The position numbers and the translations under genes are program-made. 15,496 nt of DNA from Balneolales bacterium. GTDB lineage: Bacteria > Bacteroidota > Rhodothermia > Balneolales > Natronogracilivirgulaceae. The stretch spans positions 1-15,496 of the forward strand of contig SLQI01000267.1 in assembly GCA_007131535.1 (NCBI GenBank). Direction: 5' to 3'. Shown here one piece after another: positions 14,945 to 15,496 of this stretch; the first letter of the stretch is position 1; each line of letters starts with the position of its first letter. The notes under the pieces are model-generated. The model did not search any database. It was not told the origin of the DNA and worked only from the letters and a program-made list of their open reading frames with translations.

Positions 14945-15373
14945 AGGGTCTCCGATTGTATGTTGCTTATTTTGTGATTGTTAAATTGAGCGGAAAATTA
15001 TAGTCCAATTTGGAACCAATGTCAAAGCCCCAAAAATGTTAATTGGTTACGATTTTACATTTCAATTATTCTATATCCTTAAAAATGCGGCTGTAAAGCA
15101 AATTTTACAAATTAATTTTAGCCCGGAAGCGATTTCATATTGCTGCACGCTTGCTTTCTAATAAGTAGTTTACATGCAATAACTAAGCAAATCGTTTGCT
15201 TGATTATCTGAATTCCAAGAGAACTAAGTTAAGCCCGAAGTTCAAAAATTTTAAATACTTTAACATCAAAAAACGGCGTCTATTTCAATTTATGTTACCG
15301 CATTTTGGTGTTTTGTTTTTTCCCTGCCAATTTATTGGGGAATAGCACCTAAAAAAAATCAAATTTCCCCGAT
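14945..15373. other. Gene-free spacer upstream of the exb operon
   Basis: These 429 AT-rich bases hold the exb promoter (14997-15025) and the 3' flank of the truncated beta-barrel gene. A perfect 7-base inverted repeat AAGCAAA-TCG-TTTGCTT lies at 15185-15201 and could be an operator or short hairpin. A 6-base repeat GGGGAA (15337-15342) / TTCCCC (15365-15370) follows the barrel gene, but its loop is too long for a confident terminator. No small gene can be supported. Confidence 0.5.
14997..15025 (-). promoter_or_regulatory. Consensus sigma-70 promoter of the exb operon
   Basis: On the minus strand a perfect TTGACA (15025-15020) and a perfect TATAAT (15002-14997) are separated by exactly 17 bases. 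Transcription would begin near 14990, giving a leader of about 45 bases before the exbB ATG at 14944, with GGAG as ribosome site. The spacer contains the symmetrical words TTGG-TT-CCAA and CCAA-A-TTGG, so a repressor site between the two boxes is possible. Confidence 0.82.
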
Positions 15374-15496
15374 CTAAAAAACGGCACTTACTGTAAGCCG
15401 GGCACTGTGGACAAAAGGGCGGTCAGTTATCGTTCGCCCATCATAGCTGAAACTTGCGCGCAGCAACTCAGAAACTCTATAGTTAGCCTGTAATGC
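15374..15496 (-). CDS. C-terminal end of an outer-membrane beta-barrel-like protein (partial, runs off the window)
   Basis: The minus strand reads open from the window edge for 40 codons to a TAG at 15374-15376. The residues alternate polar and hydrophobic in strand-like blocks (ALQANYRV, ELLRASFSYDGR, SARLTVSAVF) and end in a C-terminal Phe. That is the pattern of a last barrel strand recognised by the BAM assembly machinery. The two strands joined by a short turn (around TITDRPFVH) look like a terminal barrel hairpin. The family cannot be named from 40 residues. It is transcribed toward the exb operon, with about 350 bases before that operon's promoter. An outer-membrane protein beside an ExbB-ExbD system would be functionally sensible, but the link is only positional. 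Confidence 0.65.
   Translation of the reverse strand, partial: ALQANYRVSELLRASFSYDGRTITDRPFVHSARLTVSAVF

Noticed and set aside
15337..15370. GGGGAA / TTCCCC repeat after the beta-barrel gene as a terminator
   Set aside because: The stem is only 6 bases with a 22-base loop, and no U run follows on the minus strand.

Overview
The window looks like chromosomal housekeeping sequence from a member of the Bacteroidota/FCB group, most plausibly Balneolota (Balneolaceae) or a close relative. The evidence is a secreted leucine-rich-repeat protein ending in a type IX secretion (Por) C-terminal sorting domain, an FCB-style PTPS/QueD next to FolE2, a one-polypeptide acyltransferase/GNAT fusion of the aminolipid-synthesis type, and weak or absent Shine-Dalgarno sequences at many starts. 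Base composition is moderate and even. I see no phage, insertion sequence, CRISPR array, tRNA or rRNA. The species assignment is inference from protein character.

Layout from left to right. Bases 1-237 are a gene-free tail with a small interspersed-repeat-like patch. 238-2082 (-) is a bifunctional PlsC-like/GNAT acyltransferase, probably for ornithine- or glycine-type lipids. A 486-base spacer follows with a run of 11 G and a bidirectional terminator. 2569-4791 (-) is a secreted plant-type LRR/FN3 protein; its start is re-assigned 150 bases downstream of the longest reading frame. After a divergent spacer, clpS-clpA (+) form a translationally coupled pair (ATGA overlap) for adaptor-directed Clp proteolysis. 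folE2 and a queD/PTPS gene (-) follow convergently as a two-gene pterin unit: GTP to dihydroneopterin triphosphate, then to a tetrahydropterin.

Then come ftsH and, upstream of it on the same strand, thiL. A 19-base near-palindrome lies in the short gap before ftsH. The right end is a well-delimited minus-strand operon: a consensus sigma-70 promoter (15025-14997), an ExbB/TolQ/MotA-type channel protein, an unrecognised three-helix membrane protein, two unlike ExbD/TolR proteins, and a terminator (12764-12793). It would form a proton-driven energy-transducing complex for outer-membrane processes. At the extreme right edge, 40 codons of a further minus-strand gene end like an outer-membrane beta-barrel (terminal Phe).

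I found no clearly new defence or mobile system. The best leads are the ExbB / three-helix protein / ExbD / ExbD operon, a ThiL with several replaced active-site residues, the palindrome before ftsH, the acyltransferase with an altered catalytic motif, and the G11 tract.
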